64,000 nucleotides of DNA from Streptomyces sp. NRRL F-2580 (GTDB lineage Bacteria; Actinomycetota; Actinomycetes; Streptomycetales; Streptomycetaceae), in NCBI RefSeq assembly GCF_000720115.1, contig NZ_JOIR01000005.1:62001-126000 (forward strand), in the 5' to 3' direction. How positions within the stretch are numbered: the stretch's first letter is position 1; each line of letters opens with the position of its first letter. Under the pieces are notes generated by a model. That model made no database searches, had not been told where the DNA came from, and worked only from the letters and a program-made list of their open reading frames with translations. This document shows, piece by piece, positions 19,871-28,914 of the stretch. Position numbers and translations under genes: made by a program.

Positions 19871-20982
19871 CGTGTGTCCTCGGGGGATTTCTTGGCGGTG
19901 CTCGTGAGCTCGCCGGGACTGCCGGGCATGAGGAAGGGCTGCCCGCCCGCTGCGGGTGGCGGCGGCGCGAAGAACCCCGTCTGCGGGACCTCCGGCGGCG
20001 CCGGTTCCTCCTCCCACGCCGGGAGGGTCAGCGGTTCGGGCTCCCAGAGCTCGGCCCGCGGGTCCTCGGTGGAGGTGTACTCGACGGCGGACTGGGTCAT
20101 CCGCATGTACGCCTCCTCCAGCGAGGCGTGGTGCGGTGACAGCTCCCACAGCCGTACGCCCGCCCCGTGCGCGAGGTCCGAGATGCGGGGCAGCTCCAGG
20201 CCGGTCACGCGCAGTGCTCCGTCGGGCTCCTGGAGCACCCGGCCGCCCGCCTTGGTGAGGGCCGTACCCAGCGTGTCCCGGCCATCCGGATCAGTGTCGG
20301 CCGCGCGCACCCGAGCGAATCCGGCCGAGTTGTGCGCGATGAACTCCTGGGTGCCCATGTCGGCCAGCAGCCGGCCCCGCCCGATCACGATCAGGTGGTC
20401 GGCGGTCAGCGCCATCTCGCTCATCAGGTGCGAGGAGACGAAGACGGTGCGGCCCTCGGCGGCGAGCCGGCGCATGAGGTTGCGGACCCAGAGGATGCCC
20501 TCCGGGTCGAGCCCGTTGACCGGCTCGTCGAAGAGCAGCACCCGCGGGTCGCCGAGCAGGGCGGTGGCGATGCCGAGCCGCTGGCCCATGCCGAGCGAGA
20601 AGCCCTTCGTGCGCTGCCTGGCGGCGTCCTGGAGCCCGACCACGGCCAGCACCTCGTCCACCCGCTTCTCCGGGATCCCGGAGAGCTGGGCGATGGACAG
20701 CAGGTGGGTACGGGCCCTGCGGCCGCCGTGCACGGCCTTGGCGTCGAGCAGGGCCCCGACGTGCCGCTGGGCGTTCGGGAGGTCCCGGAAGGGCTGGCCG
20801 TTGATCGTGACGTGACCGGAGGTGGGCCGGTCCAGGCCCACGATCATGCGCATGGTGGTGGACTTCCCGGAGCCGTTGGGCCCGAGGAATCCCGTGACGT
20901 GACCCGGCTTGACCTGGAAGGACAGCTGGTCGACGGCGGTCTTGGCGCCGTAGCGCTTGGTCAGGCCGACTGCCTCGATCAT
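19867..20982 (-). CDS. ABC transporter ATP-binding protein, first system
   Basis: The 371-residue ATPase has Walker A GPNGSGKST (residues 34-42), the variant signature FSLGMGQRLGIA, Walker B VLLFDEPVNGLD and the switch His (SSHLMSE). It has a CcmA/DrrA-like layout with a roughly 60-residue proline-rich C-terminal tail. ATG 20982 has AAGGGG upstream. It is a close paralogue of the ATPase at 21902-22924, which points to a tandem duplication of the operon. Confidence 0.92.
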   Translation of the reverse strand: MIEAVGLTKRYGAKTAVDQLSFQVKPGHVTGFLGPNGSGKSTTMRMIVGLDRPTSGHVTINGQPFRDLPNAQRHVGALLDAKAVHGGRRARTHLLSIAQLSGIPEKRVDEVLAVVGLQDAARQRTKGFSLGMGQRLGIATALLGDPRVLLFDEPVNGLDPEGILWVRNLMRRLAAEGRTVFVSSHLMSEMALTADHLIVIGRGRLLADMGTQEFIAHNSAGFARVRAADTDPDGRDTLGTALTKAGGRVLQEPDGALRVTGLELPRISDLAHGAGVRLWELSPHHASLEEAYMRMTQSAVEYTSTEDPRAELWEPEPLTLPAWEEEPAPPEVPQTGFFAPPPPAAGGQPFLMPGSPGELTSTAKKSPEDTR

Positions 20983-21128
20983 CTTGCTGCCCCTTACCAG
21001 GCCGGGACGACTTTCGCCCGCGTAAGGGTTAAGAGGATAACGAGCTTCCTCTGGTTCCGTCCCGGGCCGGATCCCTGAGCTGCCCCTGAGACCGACCCGG
21101 GGATCCCCCGTAGTACGTCAGCAGGAGG

Positions 21129-21905
21129 TCAGGCGTCCCTCTTGCGGAGGACGGCGTAGCCCCCGAGTACCGCGGCCAGCGTCCAGAGGACCATGATCCC
21201 GAAGCCGCCCCACGGTCCGTACGGGGTCTCGGGGGACCCGAAGGCGTTGGGTACGACCTGCATGATCCGCGCCCCGGCGTTGCTCGGCAGGTACTGGCCG
21301 ACCGTACGGGTCGCCTCGAAACCGTTCAGGAGGTTCGAGACGATCAGGAAGAACGGGATCAGGATGCTGATGGCGGCGACCGAGCTGCGCAGCATGGCCG
21401 CCACGCCCATGCAGAACAGGGCGAGCAGCGCCAGGTACAGTCCGGCGCCGATCAGGGCGCGCAGCACGTTCTCCTCGCCGACGCCGATCCCGAGGTCACC
21501 GAGGAGCGCCTGGGTGAGGAAGAACGACACGAAGCTGGTCAGCAGGCCCACGACCAGGGCCAGCGCCGTCGCCACCGCCATCTTGCCGAGCAGGAAGTGC
21601 CCGCGGCGCGGCACGGCGGCCAGCGAGGTGCGGATCATGCCCGTGCTGTACTCGGTGCTCACGACCATCACACCGAAGACGATCATCGCCAGCTGTCCGA
21701 ACTGCATCGAGGCGAAGCTCATCGCGGTGGCGTCGAAGGTGGCCTGCTGGGCCGCGTCCAGATTGTTCTTGTCGAACGTGGCGCTGAAGAGCGCGGCGAA
21801 ACCGGTGGTGACGAGGAAGACGAGGGCGAGGGTCCAGCTGGTGGAGGCGACCGTGCGGATCTTGGTCCACTCGGACTTGAGGACGGCGGTGAAGGCCATG
21901 GTCAC
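21129..21905 (-). CDS. ABC transporter permease, second system
   Basis: The 258-residue ABC-2-type permease has six membrane segments and the same N-terminal SEWTKIRTVASTSWTLAL pattern as the first permease. Segments include MIVFGVMVVSTEYSTGMIRTSL, a conserved region in which STEYSTGMIR is typical. The start is read as GTG 21905, overlapping the ATPase stop (GTGA); ATG 21899 is the alternative. The substrate is unknown. Confidence 0.9.
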   Translation of the reverse strand: MTMAFTAVLKSEWTKIRTVASTSWTLALVFLVTTGFAALFSATFDKNNLDAAQQATFDATAMSFASMQFGQLAMIVFGVMVVSTEYSTGMIRTSLAAVPRRGHFLLGKMAVATALALVVGLLTSFVSFFLTQALLGDLGIGVGEENVLRALIGAGLYLALLALFCMGVAAMLRSSVAAISILIPFFLIVSNLLNGFEATRTVGQYLPSNAGARIMQVVPNAFGSPETPYGPWGGFGIMVLWTLAAVLGGYAVLRKRDA

Positions 21906-22924
21906 TCGCCGCCCTTGCGCGTCGCCTCGTAGCCGGCGCCCCAGGCGGGGACGTCGGCCGGCCGGGCGGGGTTGTCCGCGGCCATGCCCGGCGGGACCGG
22001 GGCGCCGGGTGCGCCCGGTGCGTGGGCGTGGTATTCGACGGAGTCGGCCGTCATGCGCATGAACGCTTCTTCCAGTGAGGCCCGTTGCGGGCTGAGCTCG
22101 TGCAGCACGATCTGGTGCCGGGCGGCGAGCTCGCCGAGCTGTTCCGCGCTCGCCCCGTCGATCTCCAGCGTGCCGGTGGCGGGAACGCTGACGGCGTTGA
22201 TCCCCGCGTCGTGCAGGACGTCCTTGAGCCGTTCCTGCTGCGGGGAGCGCAGCCGGACGTAACTGCGGGAGTTCTGCTGAATGAAATCGGCCATCGGTAG
22301 ATCGGCCAGAAGCCTCCCTTGACCAATGACGACCAAATGGTCTGCGGTCAGCGCCATTTCACTCATCAGATGGGAGGACACGAAGATCGTTCGCCCCTCC
22401 GCCGCCAGGCCCTTCATCAGATTGCGGATCCAGAGAATTCCCTCCGGGTCCAGACCATTGACGGGTTCGTCGAACATCAGGATTTCCGGATCACCCAGCA
22501 GCGCGGAGGCGATTCCCAGCCGTTGGCCCATGCCCAGCGAAAATCCTTTGGACTTCTTCTTCGCCACGGCCGTCAGCCCGACCAGGTCCAGCACCTCGTC
22601 GACCCGGCTCTGCGGGATCTCGTTCGACTGGGCCAGGCAGAGCAGGTTGTTGTAGGCGCTGCGGCCGCCGTGCATGGCCTTCGCGTCCAGCAGCGCCCCG
22701 ATGTGCTTCAGCGGCTCCGGCAGCTCGCGGTAGTGCTTCCCGTCGATCCGGACCGTCCCGCTGGTCGGATTGTCGAGGTCGAGCATCATGCGCATGGTCG
22801 TGGACTTCCCTGCCCCGTTGGGGCCGAGGAAGCCGGTCACCACCCCCGGTCGGACCTGGAAGCTGAGGTTGTCCACGGCGGTCTTCGCGCCGAATCGTTT
22901 GGTAAGTCCCTCTAGCTCGATCAT
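21902..22924 (-). CDS. ABC transporter ATP-binding protein, second system
   Basis: The 340-residue ATPase has Walker A GPNGAGKST, signature FSLGMGQRLGIA, Walker B ILMFDEPVNGLD and SSHLMSE. ATG 22924 has TAGCGT 6 nt upstream, so a leaderless transcript is likely. Within about 22263-22560 the codons turn unusually A/T-ending for this genome (ATT, GGA, GAA, CAA, AAT, CAT), although the protein is intact. That patch covers the signature, Walker B and switch regions and suggests a recombined segment. Confidence 0.92.
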   Translation of the reverse strand: MIELEGLTKRFGAKTAVDNLSFQVRPGVVTGFLGPNGAGKSTTMRMMLDLDNPTSGTVRIDGKHYRELPEPLKHIGALLDAKAMHGGRSAYNNLLCLAQSNEIPQSRVDEVLDLVGLTAVAKKKSKGFSLGMGQRLGIASALLGDPEILMFDEPVNGLDPEGILWIRNLMKGLAAEGRTIFVSSHLMSEMALTADHLVVIGQGRLLADLPMADFIQQNSRSYVRLRSPQQERLKDVLHDAGINAVSVPATGTLEIDGASAEQLGELAARHQIVLHELSPQRASLEEAFMRMTADSVEYHAHAPGAPGAPVPPGMAADNPARPADVPAWGAGYEATRKGGE

Positions 22925-22930
22925 GCGGCC

Positions 22931-22936
22931 ACGCTA
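22931..22936 (-). promoter_or_regulatory. -10 element for leaderless second ABC operon
   Basis: TAGCGT on the minus strand is 6 nt before ATG 22924. It lies just beyond the filP terminator hairpin, so the ABC operon has its own promoter. Confidence 0.55.
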
Positions 22937-22942
22937 GAACGC

Positions 22943-22987
22943 CCGAGGGCCCTACGCCACCTCGAAAAGGTGACCCAGGGCCCTCGG
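22943..22987 (-). terminator. filP terminator
   Basis: CCGAGGGCCCT pairs perfectly with AGGGCCCTCGG, and an inner CACCT/AGGTG stem closes the loop. It starts 41 nt downstream of the filP stop and separates filP from the ABC operon. Confidence 0.8.
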
Positions 22988-23028
22988 TCGGGCCAAGCGC
23001 GTGTGACGGGTTTCGGCCCGCCGGTCGA

Positions 23029-23967
23029 TCAGCGGCTCTGCTGCGCGGGGACGCCGCGGCTGACCGGCTCGTCGTCCACGATCGGGTTGGCCGCCGCGAC
23101 GGCCGCACCGGTGAGCGTCGCCAGCATCTCGCGGACGTTCGTCAGCTGCGCGTTGATGGAGTCGCGGCGGTTGGTGAGCGCCGCCAGCTCGCGCTCGGAC
23201 TCGCTGCGGATACGGTCCGCCTTGGCGTTGGCATCGGCCACGATGTCCTCGGCCTGGCGCTGAGCGGTCTCCACGGTCTGCCGGGCGCGGCGCTCCGCGT
23301 CCGTACGCAGCTTCTCGGCCTCCAGGCGCAGCTGCTCCGCGCGGTGCTCGATCTCGGCGAGACGCTTCTCGGCCTTGGCCTGACGCGAGGCCAGGTCGCG
23401 CTCGGACTGCTCACGGCGCTTGGCCAGGTTGGTCTCGAAGTCCGCGGCGGCCTGCGCGGCCTTGGCACGGGTCTCCTCGAACAGCGCGTCGGCCTCCTCG
23501 CGCTTGGAGGCCGCGTCCTTCTGGGCCTCCGCGCGCAGGGTCGACGCGTCGCCCTTCGCCTTCTCGACGATGCGGACGCCCTCGTCCTCCGCCTTCGACT
23601 TGCGGTCGGCGGCGAACGACTCGGCGTCGTTGCGCACCTGCTGGGCGGCCGACTCGGCGAGCTCGCGGTGCTGCTCGGCCGCGCGACGGGCCTCCTCGCG
23701 CAGGTCCTTCGCCTCCTCCTCGGCCAGCCGAAGGATCTTCTCGACCCGGGCGCCGAGACCGGCGTACGACGGCTCGGCGTCGTTCACCTGGGCCTGGGCG
23801 TTCTGCGTCTCGAGGTGCAACTCCTCGATCCGCTTTTCCAGAGAGTTGATACGTCCAAGGGCGCTGTCGCGGTCGGAGACCAGCTTGGTAATGCGGTCGT
23901 CCACCTGACCACGGTCGTAACCACGCCGCACGAGCTCGAAGCCGAAGGGGGAGGAAGTGTCGCTCAT
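23029..23967 (-). CDS. filP: Intermediate-filament-like cytoskeletal protein FilP
   Basis: The 312-residue protein is almost wholly coiled coil. A short N-terminal head (SSPFGFELVRRGYDRGQVDDRI) resembles the DivIVA-type N-terminus. The long rod is rich in Ala, Glu, Arg and Lys and ends near AVAAANPIVDDEPVSRG. FilP of S. coelicolor self-assembles into filaments and, with Scy and DivIVA, supports tip growth and hyphal stiffness. Its place directly downstream of scy on the same strand is the known arrangement. ATG 23967 has AGGAAC upstream. A 197-bp gap separates it from scy and probably carries its promoter. Confidence 0.95.
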   Translation of the reverse strand: MSDTSSPFGFELVRRGYDRGQVDDRITKLVSDRDSALGRINSLEKRIEELHLETQNAQAQVNDAEPSYAGLGARVEKILRLAEEEAKDLREEARRAAEQHRELAESAAQQVRNDAESFAADRKSKAEDEGVRIVEKAKGDASTLRAEAQKDAASKREEADALFEETRAKAAQAAADFETNLAKRREQSERDLASRQAKAEKRLAEIEHRAEQLRLEAEKLRTDAERRARQTVETAQRQAEDIVADANAKADRIRSESERELAALTNRRDSINAQLTNVREMLATLTGAAVAAANPIVDDEPVSRGVPAQQSR

Positions 23968-24087
23968 GGGGTTCCTGTCGAATGAGACCGATGAGGTGCT
24001 ACGTGAGGTGTTAAGGGGAATCCTAGGCGCCCGAGCGGCGTGTCATCGAGTCAATCCACGTTTGATCTGGACAATGACACCCCTTTT

Positions 24088-24118
24088 GAGTGGCAAGGCG
24101 ACAGAATGCTTGTCACTC
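24088..24118. promoter_or_regulatory. Inverted repeat between scy and filP
   Basis: GAGTGGCAAG and CTTGTCACTC form a 10-bp stem with one mismatch and an 11-nt loop, 47 bp beyond the scy stop and 121 bp before filP. No T-run follows on the coding strand. It may be a weak scy terminator or an operator at the filP promoter. Confidence 0.4.
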
Positions 24119-24164
24119 GTTCGCCTGAACCTCCATCAGGTGGACACATTCCCGTCGGGTTTGA

Positions 24165-27100
24165 CTAGCCCTCTGACGTCTTGCCACCCGAACGAGTGGA
24201 CCCCGCGGTCACTCCTGCCTTCACGCCCCCCGCGCCCTGGCCGCCGACCGCCGGCTTCCCGCCGCCCGAAGGCGCCTCGAATGATTCCAACGCCTCAAGA
24301 ACGTCCTGGACACGGGAGATCTCCGCCTGAATGTCCTCGCGCCGACGCACCAGGACCTCCAGCTCACGGCGGCCCTCGTCGACGAGGCGTTCGGCCTCCG
24401 CCTTGGCCTCCGCGAGAGCCTTCTCGGCCTCCCGGGCCAGCTCCGCCTTCTTCTGCTCGGCCTCCTTGAGCAGCGCCTCCGCCTTGCGCACCGCCGCGAT
24501 GCGCACCTTGCTCGCCTCGCTGCTCGCGTCCGACACCAGGGCCTTGGCCTTCGCCTCGGCCTCGACGCTCTGCTCGGTCGCCGCGCGCACCAGCTTGTCC
24601 ACGCGCTCGCCGGCCGACTTCATCTGCTCGGCGGACTCCCGGCGGGCCCGCTCGTGCAGCTCCTCGACCTCGCTCTCGACGCGGCCGCGCAGCTCCTCCG
24701 CCCGCTCCCTTATGGCAGCCGCGTCCGTGCGCGCGCCGACCAGCAGCTCGTCCGCGTCCGTCCGGGCCTTCTCCACCAGGGAGTTGCCCTCGACGGTCGC
24801 CTCCGAGGTGATCCGCGCCGCCTCCTTGCGGGCCGCGTCGACCATCGCGTCGGCCTGCTCCTCGGCCGCCGTGGTGGCGGCGAGGGCCTGCTGCTGCGCG
24901 TCGCCCGTGAGCTTGTCGGCCTCCGCGGAAGCCTCCGTGATGAGCCGGTCGACCTGCTCCGCCGCCTCGCTGCGCCGCTTGTTGGCCTCCTCGCGGGCCT
25001 CGTCCAGCAGCCGCTCCGACTCCGTGCGGGCCTCCGCACGGATCCGCTCCGCCGCGGCCGCCGCCTCCGCCTTGACCCGCTCGGCCTCCGAGCGGGTACG
25101 GGTCGCGTGCTCCTGCGCCGAGGACAGCGCCTCCGACGCGTCCGCGCGCAGCCGCTCGGCCTCGCCGGCCGCCTCGCCGACCGTGCGCTCGTTGTCCTTG
25201 CGGGTCCGCTCGGTGAGCTTCTCCGCCTCGGACGCCGCCTCGGCGATGAGCCGGTCCGCCTGCTCGGCCGCCTCGGTGCGCAACCGGTTCGCCTCGGCGC
25301 GCGCCTCGTCCAGCGTCCGCTCGGACTCCCGCTCGGCGCCCGCCAGCGTCTCGTTGGCCGCGACCGTGACGCGGTCCGCCTCCGCGGTGGCCTCGCCGAT
25401 GATCCGGCCGCCGTCCGCACGGGCGTCGTCCAGGACGCGGGCCGCCTCGGCGCGCAGCCGCTCGGCCTCCGCCGCCGCCTCGCCGACCGTGGCCTCGTTG
25501 GCCGCCCGGGTCTCCTCGATGAGCCGGTCGCCCTCGGCACGCGAGTCGAGGATGATCCTCGCGGCGTCGCGTTCGGCGCTCGCCAGCGTCTCCGCCGCCT
25601 GCGCCTTGAACCGTGCCGCATCGGCGCCCAGCCGCTCGGCCTTCGCCGCCGCCTCGCCCACGGTGGCCTCGTTGGCCGCCCGGGTCTCCTCGATGAGCCG
25701 GTCCGCTTCCGCCGACGCCTCGGTGATGAGCCGGTCGACCTGCTCCGCGGCCTCGGTCCGCAGCCGGTTGGCCTCGGCGCGGGCCTCGTCCAGGGTCGCC
25801 GCGGCCTCGACGCGGGTGGCCTCCGCCGCCTGCGCAGCCTCGGTCGTGATCCGCGAGGCCTCCGCCTCGGCCTCGGCGACCGCGGCCGCGTTCGCCGCGA
25901 GGGTCTCCTCGGTGAGCCGCTCGGCCTCCGCCGTCGCCTCGGCCGTGATCCGGGCGCCCTCGGCGCGCGCGGCCTCCAGGGACTCCGCCGCCTCGCCGCG
26001 GATGCGGTTCGCGTCGTCACGGGCATCGGCCCGGGTGCGCGCCGCGTCCCGCTCGGACGCGGCCAGCGCGTCCGTGGCCTCCGTACGCACCCGCTGCGCG
26101 TACTCGGCGGTGTCGCCGCGCAGCTGCTCCGCCTCGGCGATCGCCTCGCCGACCGTCCGCTCGGCCAGCGCCTTCGCCGCGTCCGTCTCGGCGCGCGCCT
26201 CGCTGCGGACCCGGTTGGCGTCCTCGGTGGCCCGCTCCCGTTCCGCGTAGGCGTCGGAACGGACCCGGCCGGCCTCTTCCTCGGCCTCCGTCTTCGTACG
26301 CTCCGCCGCGTGCTCGGCGGCGTTGCGCAGTCCGGCGATCTCCTCCTCGGCCTGCTCGTGCAGCCCCGCCACGGCGTCCCGCACCTGCTGGGCGGTGGCC
26401 TCCGCCGCCGACACCAGCTCCGACGCGCGGCGCTCGGCCTCCTCGGTCAGGCGGGCCGCCTCGGCCTGCGCCTCCTCCGAGCGGCGGCGGGCCGCGGCCA
26501 GCAGCTCCTCGCTCTGCTCGCGGGCCTGCGCCCGCTCCTGCTCCGCGTCCGTGCGGGCCGACGCCAGGGTCTCCTCGGACTCCCGGCGGCGCCGGGCGGC
26601 CTCCTCCTGCGCGGCGGAGAGGGCCTCCGCGGCCTCCTCGGCGACCCGCTCGGCCGCCGCCTTCGCCTCGGCGCGCAGCCGGTCCGCGGTCTCCTGCGCC
26701 TCCGAGCGCACCCGCTCGGCCTCGGCCTCGGCCTCGCCGCGCAGCCGTACGGCGACCTGCTCGGCCTCCGCGCGCACCCGCCCGGCGTCCTGCGCCGCGT
26801 CGGTGCGCAGCTGGTCGGCCTCCGCCTCGGCCTGCGTCTGCAGGGTGCGGATCCGCTCGGCCGACTCGGCGCGCAGCCGGTCGGTCTCCTCCGCGGTCTC
26901 CCGGCGGATGTTCTCCGCCGCCCCGCGGGCGTCGCGCAGCGTCTGCTCGGCCGTCGTCAGCCGGCCCTCGGCTTCGGTGTGCAGCCGTACGAGCTCCTCG
27001 TCGGCCTCCGCCCGCCGGGCGGCGACCGCCTGCTCGGTCTCCTCGCGCCGCGCCAGGGCCGCGGCGTCGGCCTCGGCGCGTACGGCCTCGGCCCGCTCCT

Positions 27101-28721
27101 CGGCCTCGGCGTGCAGCCGCTCGGCCTCGGCGCGGGTCCGCTCCAGGGTCTCCTCGGCCTGCTTGCGCAGGGTGCCGGCCCGCTCGACGGCCTCGGCGCG
27201 GACCCGCTCGCTCTCGGCGGTCGCCCCGCCGCGCAGCTCGTCCGCGTCCGCCTTGGCCTTGCCGAGCAGTTCCTCGGCGGTCCGGGCCGCCTCCTCGATC
27301 TGCTGGACCGCCTCGCGGCGGGCCTCGCCGCGGATCCGCTCGCCCTCGGCGACGGCCTCCGCGCGCAGCTGCTCGGCCTCGCCGCGCAGCCGCCGGGCCT
27401 CTGCCTGGAGTTCGACCGTGCGGGCCCGGTACTCCTCGGTGTCGTCCTTCGCGGCGCCCTTGAGCTCGTCGGCCGTGGCCGCGGCCTGCAGGCGCAGCCG
27501 GTCGGCCTCGGCCTCGGCCTCGCGGCGGATCCGCTCGGCCTCCTCGGACGCGGCCCGGGTGGTGGCCCGAGCGTCCTCCGAGGCCTTGTTCAGTACGTCC
27601 TCGGCGGTGCGGGCGGCCTTCGCCAGCTGCGCCGCCATGTCCTCGGCCGCGGCCGTACGGGCCTGCTCGCCGGCCTCGGTGCGCTGCCGCTCGGCGTCCG
27701 CGCGGGCGTCGGCCAGGGCCTGTTCGGCCTCCGCCTTGAGGGCCTCGGCCTCCTTGGTGGCCTCGCCGACCAGCCGGGCGACCTGCTCCTTGGCGGTGCG
27801 GGTGCGCTGCTCGTTGACGGACTCCGCCGACGCGAGCTGGCGGGCCGCGCTCTCCTTGGCCTCGGCGAGGACCCGCTCGGCCTCGGCCCGGGCCTCGCGC
27901 AGCGCCGCCTCGGCCTCCTGCGCGCGGGACTCGGCCACCCGGCCGAGGTCCATGGTCTGCTGCCGGGTCTGCTCGGCCTCGGCGGAAGTGGTGGAACGCA
28001 GCCGCTCCGCGTGCTCGGTGGCCTCCTGGGCCTGCGCGGAGGCGGCGGTCAGCAGCCGCTCGGCCTCCTTGCGGGCGCGCAGCAGCGTGGCCTCGGCCTC
28101 CGAGCGGGCGGCCTCCGCGTCGGCGGCCATCCGGCGCCGGGTCTCCTCGGCGACCCGGGCGGCCTCGGCGCGGGCGGCGTTCAGGGACTGCTCGGCCTCG
28201 GCGCGGGACTCCTCCATGAGCCGGCGCGCCTGGGACTCCGTACGGGCGCGCAGCTGCTCGGCCCACGCCACGTTCTCGTTGACGTGCGCCTCGACGGTCT
28301 GACGGCGCTCGTTGAGCTCCTGGTCCAGCCGCTGGCGGCGGTTGACGGCCTCGGCGTGCAGCTCCGCCTGGAGACGCGCCTGGTGCTCGGCGTGCTCCTG
28401 GAGGATGCGCTGGGTCTGCGCCCGGGCGTCGCGCAGCTCGCGCTCGGCGTCGGAGCGCATCTGGTCGGCCTGGATCTGGGCATTGCGGAGCAGCTGCTCC
28501 GCCTGGTAGCCCATGTCCGCGCCGTCGTAGGCGGGGCGGGACGCCAGCGATCGACGTACCTCGTGGAGCTTGGCGCGCAGCACCTCGACCTGGTATCCCA
28601 GGTCCTCAGCGTGCTGGACGGCCTTCCCGCGCTCCTTCTTCAGCCGCTCCATCTCGGCTTCGAAGCGCGAGAGATGGTCGGCCCCGGCCTGATGGCTCTC
28701 CTGGCTTTCGTAGCCCCGCAC
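24165..28721 (-). CDS. scy: Polarised-growth coiled-coil scaffold Scy
   Basis: The 1518-residue protein is one huge coiled coil. The N-terminal part (RGYESQESHQ, then HLSRFEAEMERLKKERGKAVQHAEDLGYQVEVLRAKLHE) resembles DivIVA-type heads. The rod consists of many AEAERLR/AEADRL-type hendecad-like repeats; an almost identical 19-residue stretch (RLIEETRAANEATVGEAAA) recurs 58 residues apart. The end is a Gly/Lys-rich tail. Scy with DivIVA and FilP forms the tip-organising centre that sets hyphal branching. I chose GTG 28721; the frame also opens at TTG 28763. The protein is clearly longer than the approximately 1326 residues I recall for S. coelicolor Scy. Confidence 0.93.
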   Translation of the reverse strand: MRGYESQESHQAGADHLSRFEAEMERLKKERGKAVQHAEDLGYQVEVLRAKLHEVRRSLASRPAYDGADMGYQAEQLLRNAQIQADQMRSDAERELRDARAQTQRILQEHAEHQARLQAELHAEAVNRRQRLDQELNERRQTVEAHVNENVAWAEQLRARTESQARRLMEESRAEAEQSLNAARAEAARVAEETRRRMAADAEAARSEAEATLLRARKEAERLLTAASAQAQEATEHAERLRSTTSAEAEQTRQQTMDLGRVAESRAQEAEAALREARAEAERVLAEAKESAARQLASAESVNEQRTRTAKEQVARLVGEATKEAEALKAEAEQALADARADAERQRTEAGEQARTAAAEDMAAQLAKAARTAEDVLNKASEDARATTRAASEEAERIRREAEAEADRLRLQAAATADELKGAAKDDTEEYRARTVELQAEARRLRGEAEQLRAEAVAEGERIRGEARREAVQQIEEAARTAEELLGKAKADADELRGGATAESERVRAEAVERAGTLRKQAEETLERTRAEAERLHAEAEERAEAVRAEADAAALARREETEQAVAARRAEADEELVRLHTEAEGRLTTAEQTLRDARGAAENIRRETAEETDRLRAESAERIRTLQTQAEAEADQLRTDAAQDAGRVRAEAEQVAVRLRGEAEAEAERVRSEAQETADRLRAEAKAAAERVAEEAAEALSAAQEEAARRRRESEETLASARTDAEQERAQAREQSEELLAAARRRSEEAQAEAARLTEEAERRASELVSAAEATAQQVRDAVAGLHEQAEEEIAGLRNAAEHAAERTKTEAEEEAGRVRSDAYAERERATEDANRVRSEARAETDAAKALAERTVGEAIAEAEQLRGDTAEYAQRVRTEATDALAASERDAARTRADARDDANRIRGEAAESLEAARAEGARITAEATAEAERLTEETLAANAAAVAEAEAEASRITTEAAQAAEATRVEAAATLDEARAEANRLRTEAAEQVDRLITEASAEADRLIEETRAANEATVGEAAAKAERLGADAARFKAQAAETLASAERDAARIILDSRAEGDRLIEETRAANEATVGEAAAEAERLRAEAARVLDDARADGGRIIGEATAEADRVTVAANETLAGAERESERTLDEARAEANRLRTEAAEQADRLIAEAASEAEKLTERTRKDNERTVGEAAGEAERLRADASEALSSAQEHATRTRSEAERVKAEAAAAAERIRAEARTESERLLDEAREEANKRRSEAAEQVDRLITEASAEADKLTGDAQQQALAATTAAEEQADAMVDAARKEAARITSEATVEGNSLVEKARTDADELLVGARTDAAAIRERAEELRGRVESEVEELHERARRESAEQMKSAGERVDKLVRAATEQSVEAEAKAKALVSDASSEASKVRIAAVRKAEALLKEAEQKKAELAREAEKALAEAKAEAERLVDEGRRELEVLVRRREDIQAEISRVQDVLEALESFEAPSGGGKPAVGGQGAGGVKAGVTAGSTRSGGKTSEG

Positions 28722-28914
28722 AGCGCGGTCCCATCCGTCCCCTGGTCGCAAGCTCACTCCCAAATGAGCATCGCTCGCCCGCTGAACGACGCCCCCGGGG
28801 GAATGGTGTCAGATACCGGGGCAGGGGTCACAGGCCCCGACCCCGTCTCCGCACCGAACCCCGGCCGAGCCATGGCCACTCTACCGGCCGGGGAATCGGG
28901 CCATCAGTGGTCCA

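Noticed and set aside
24165..28721. Possible CRISPR-like or tandem repeats in the scy region
   Set aside because: The repetitiveness is heptad/hendecad coding sequence with varying units. There are no conserved repeats with unique spacers.
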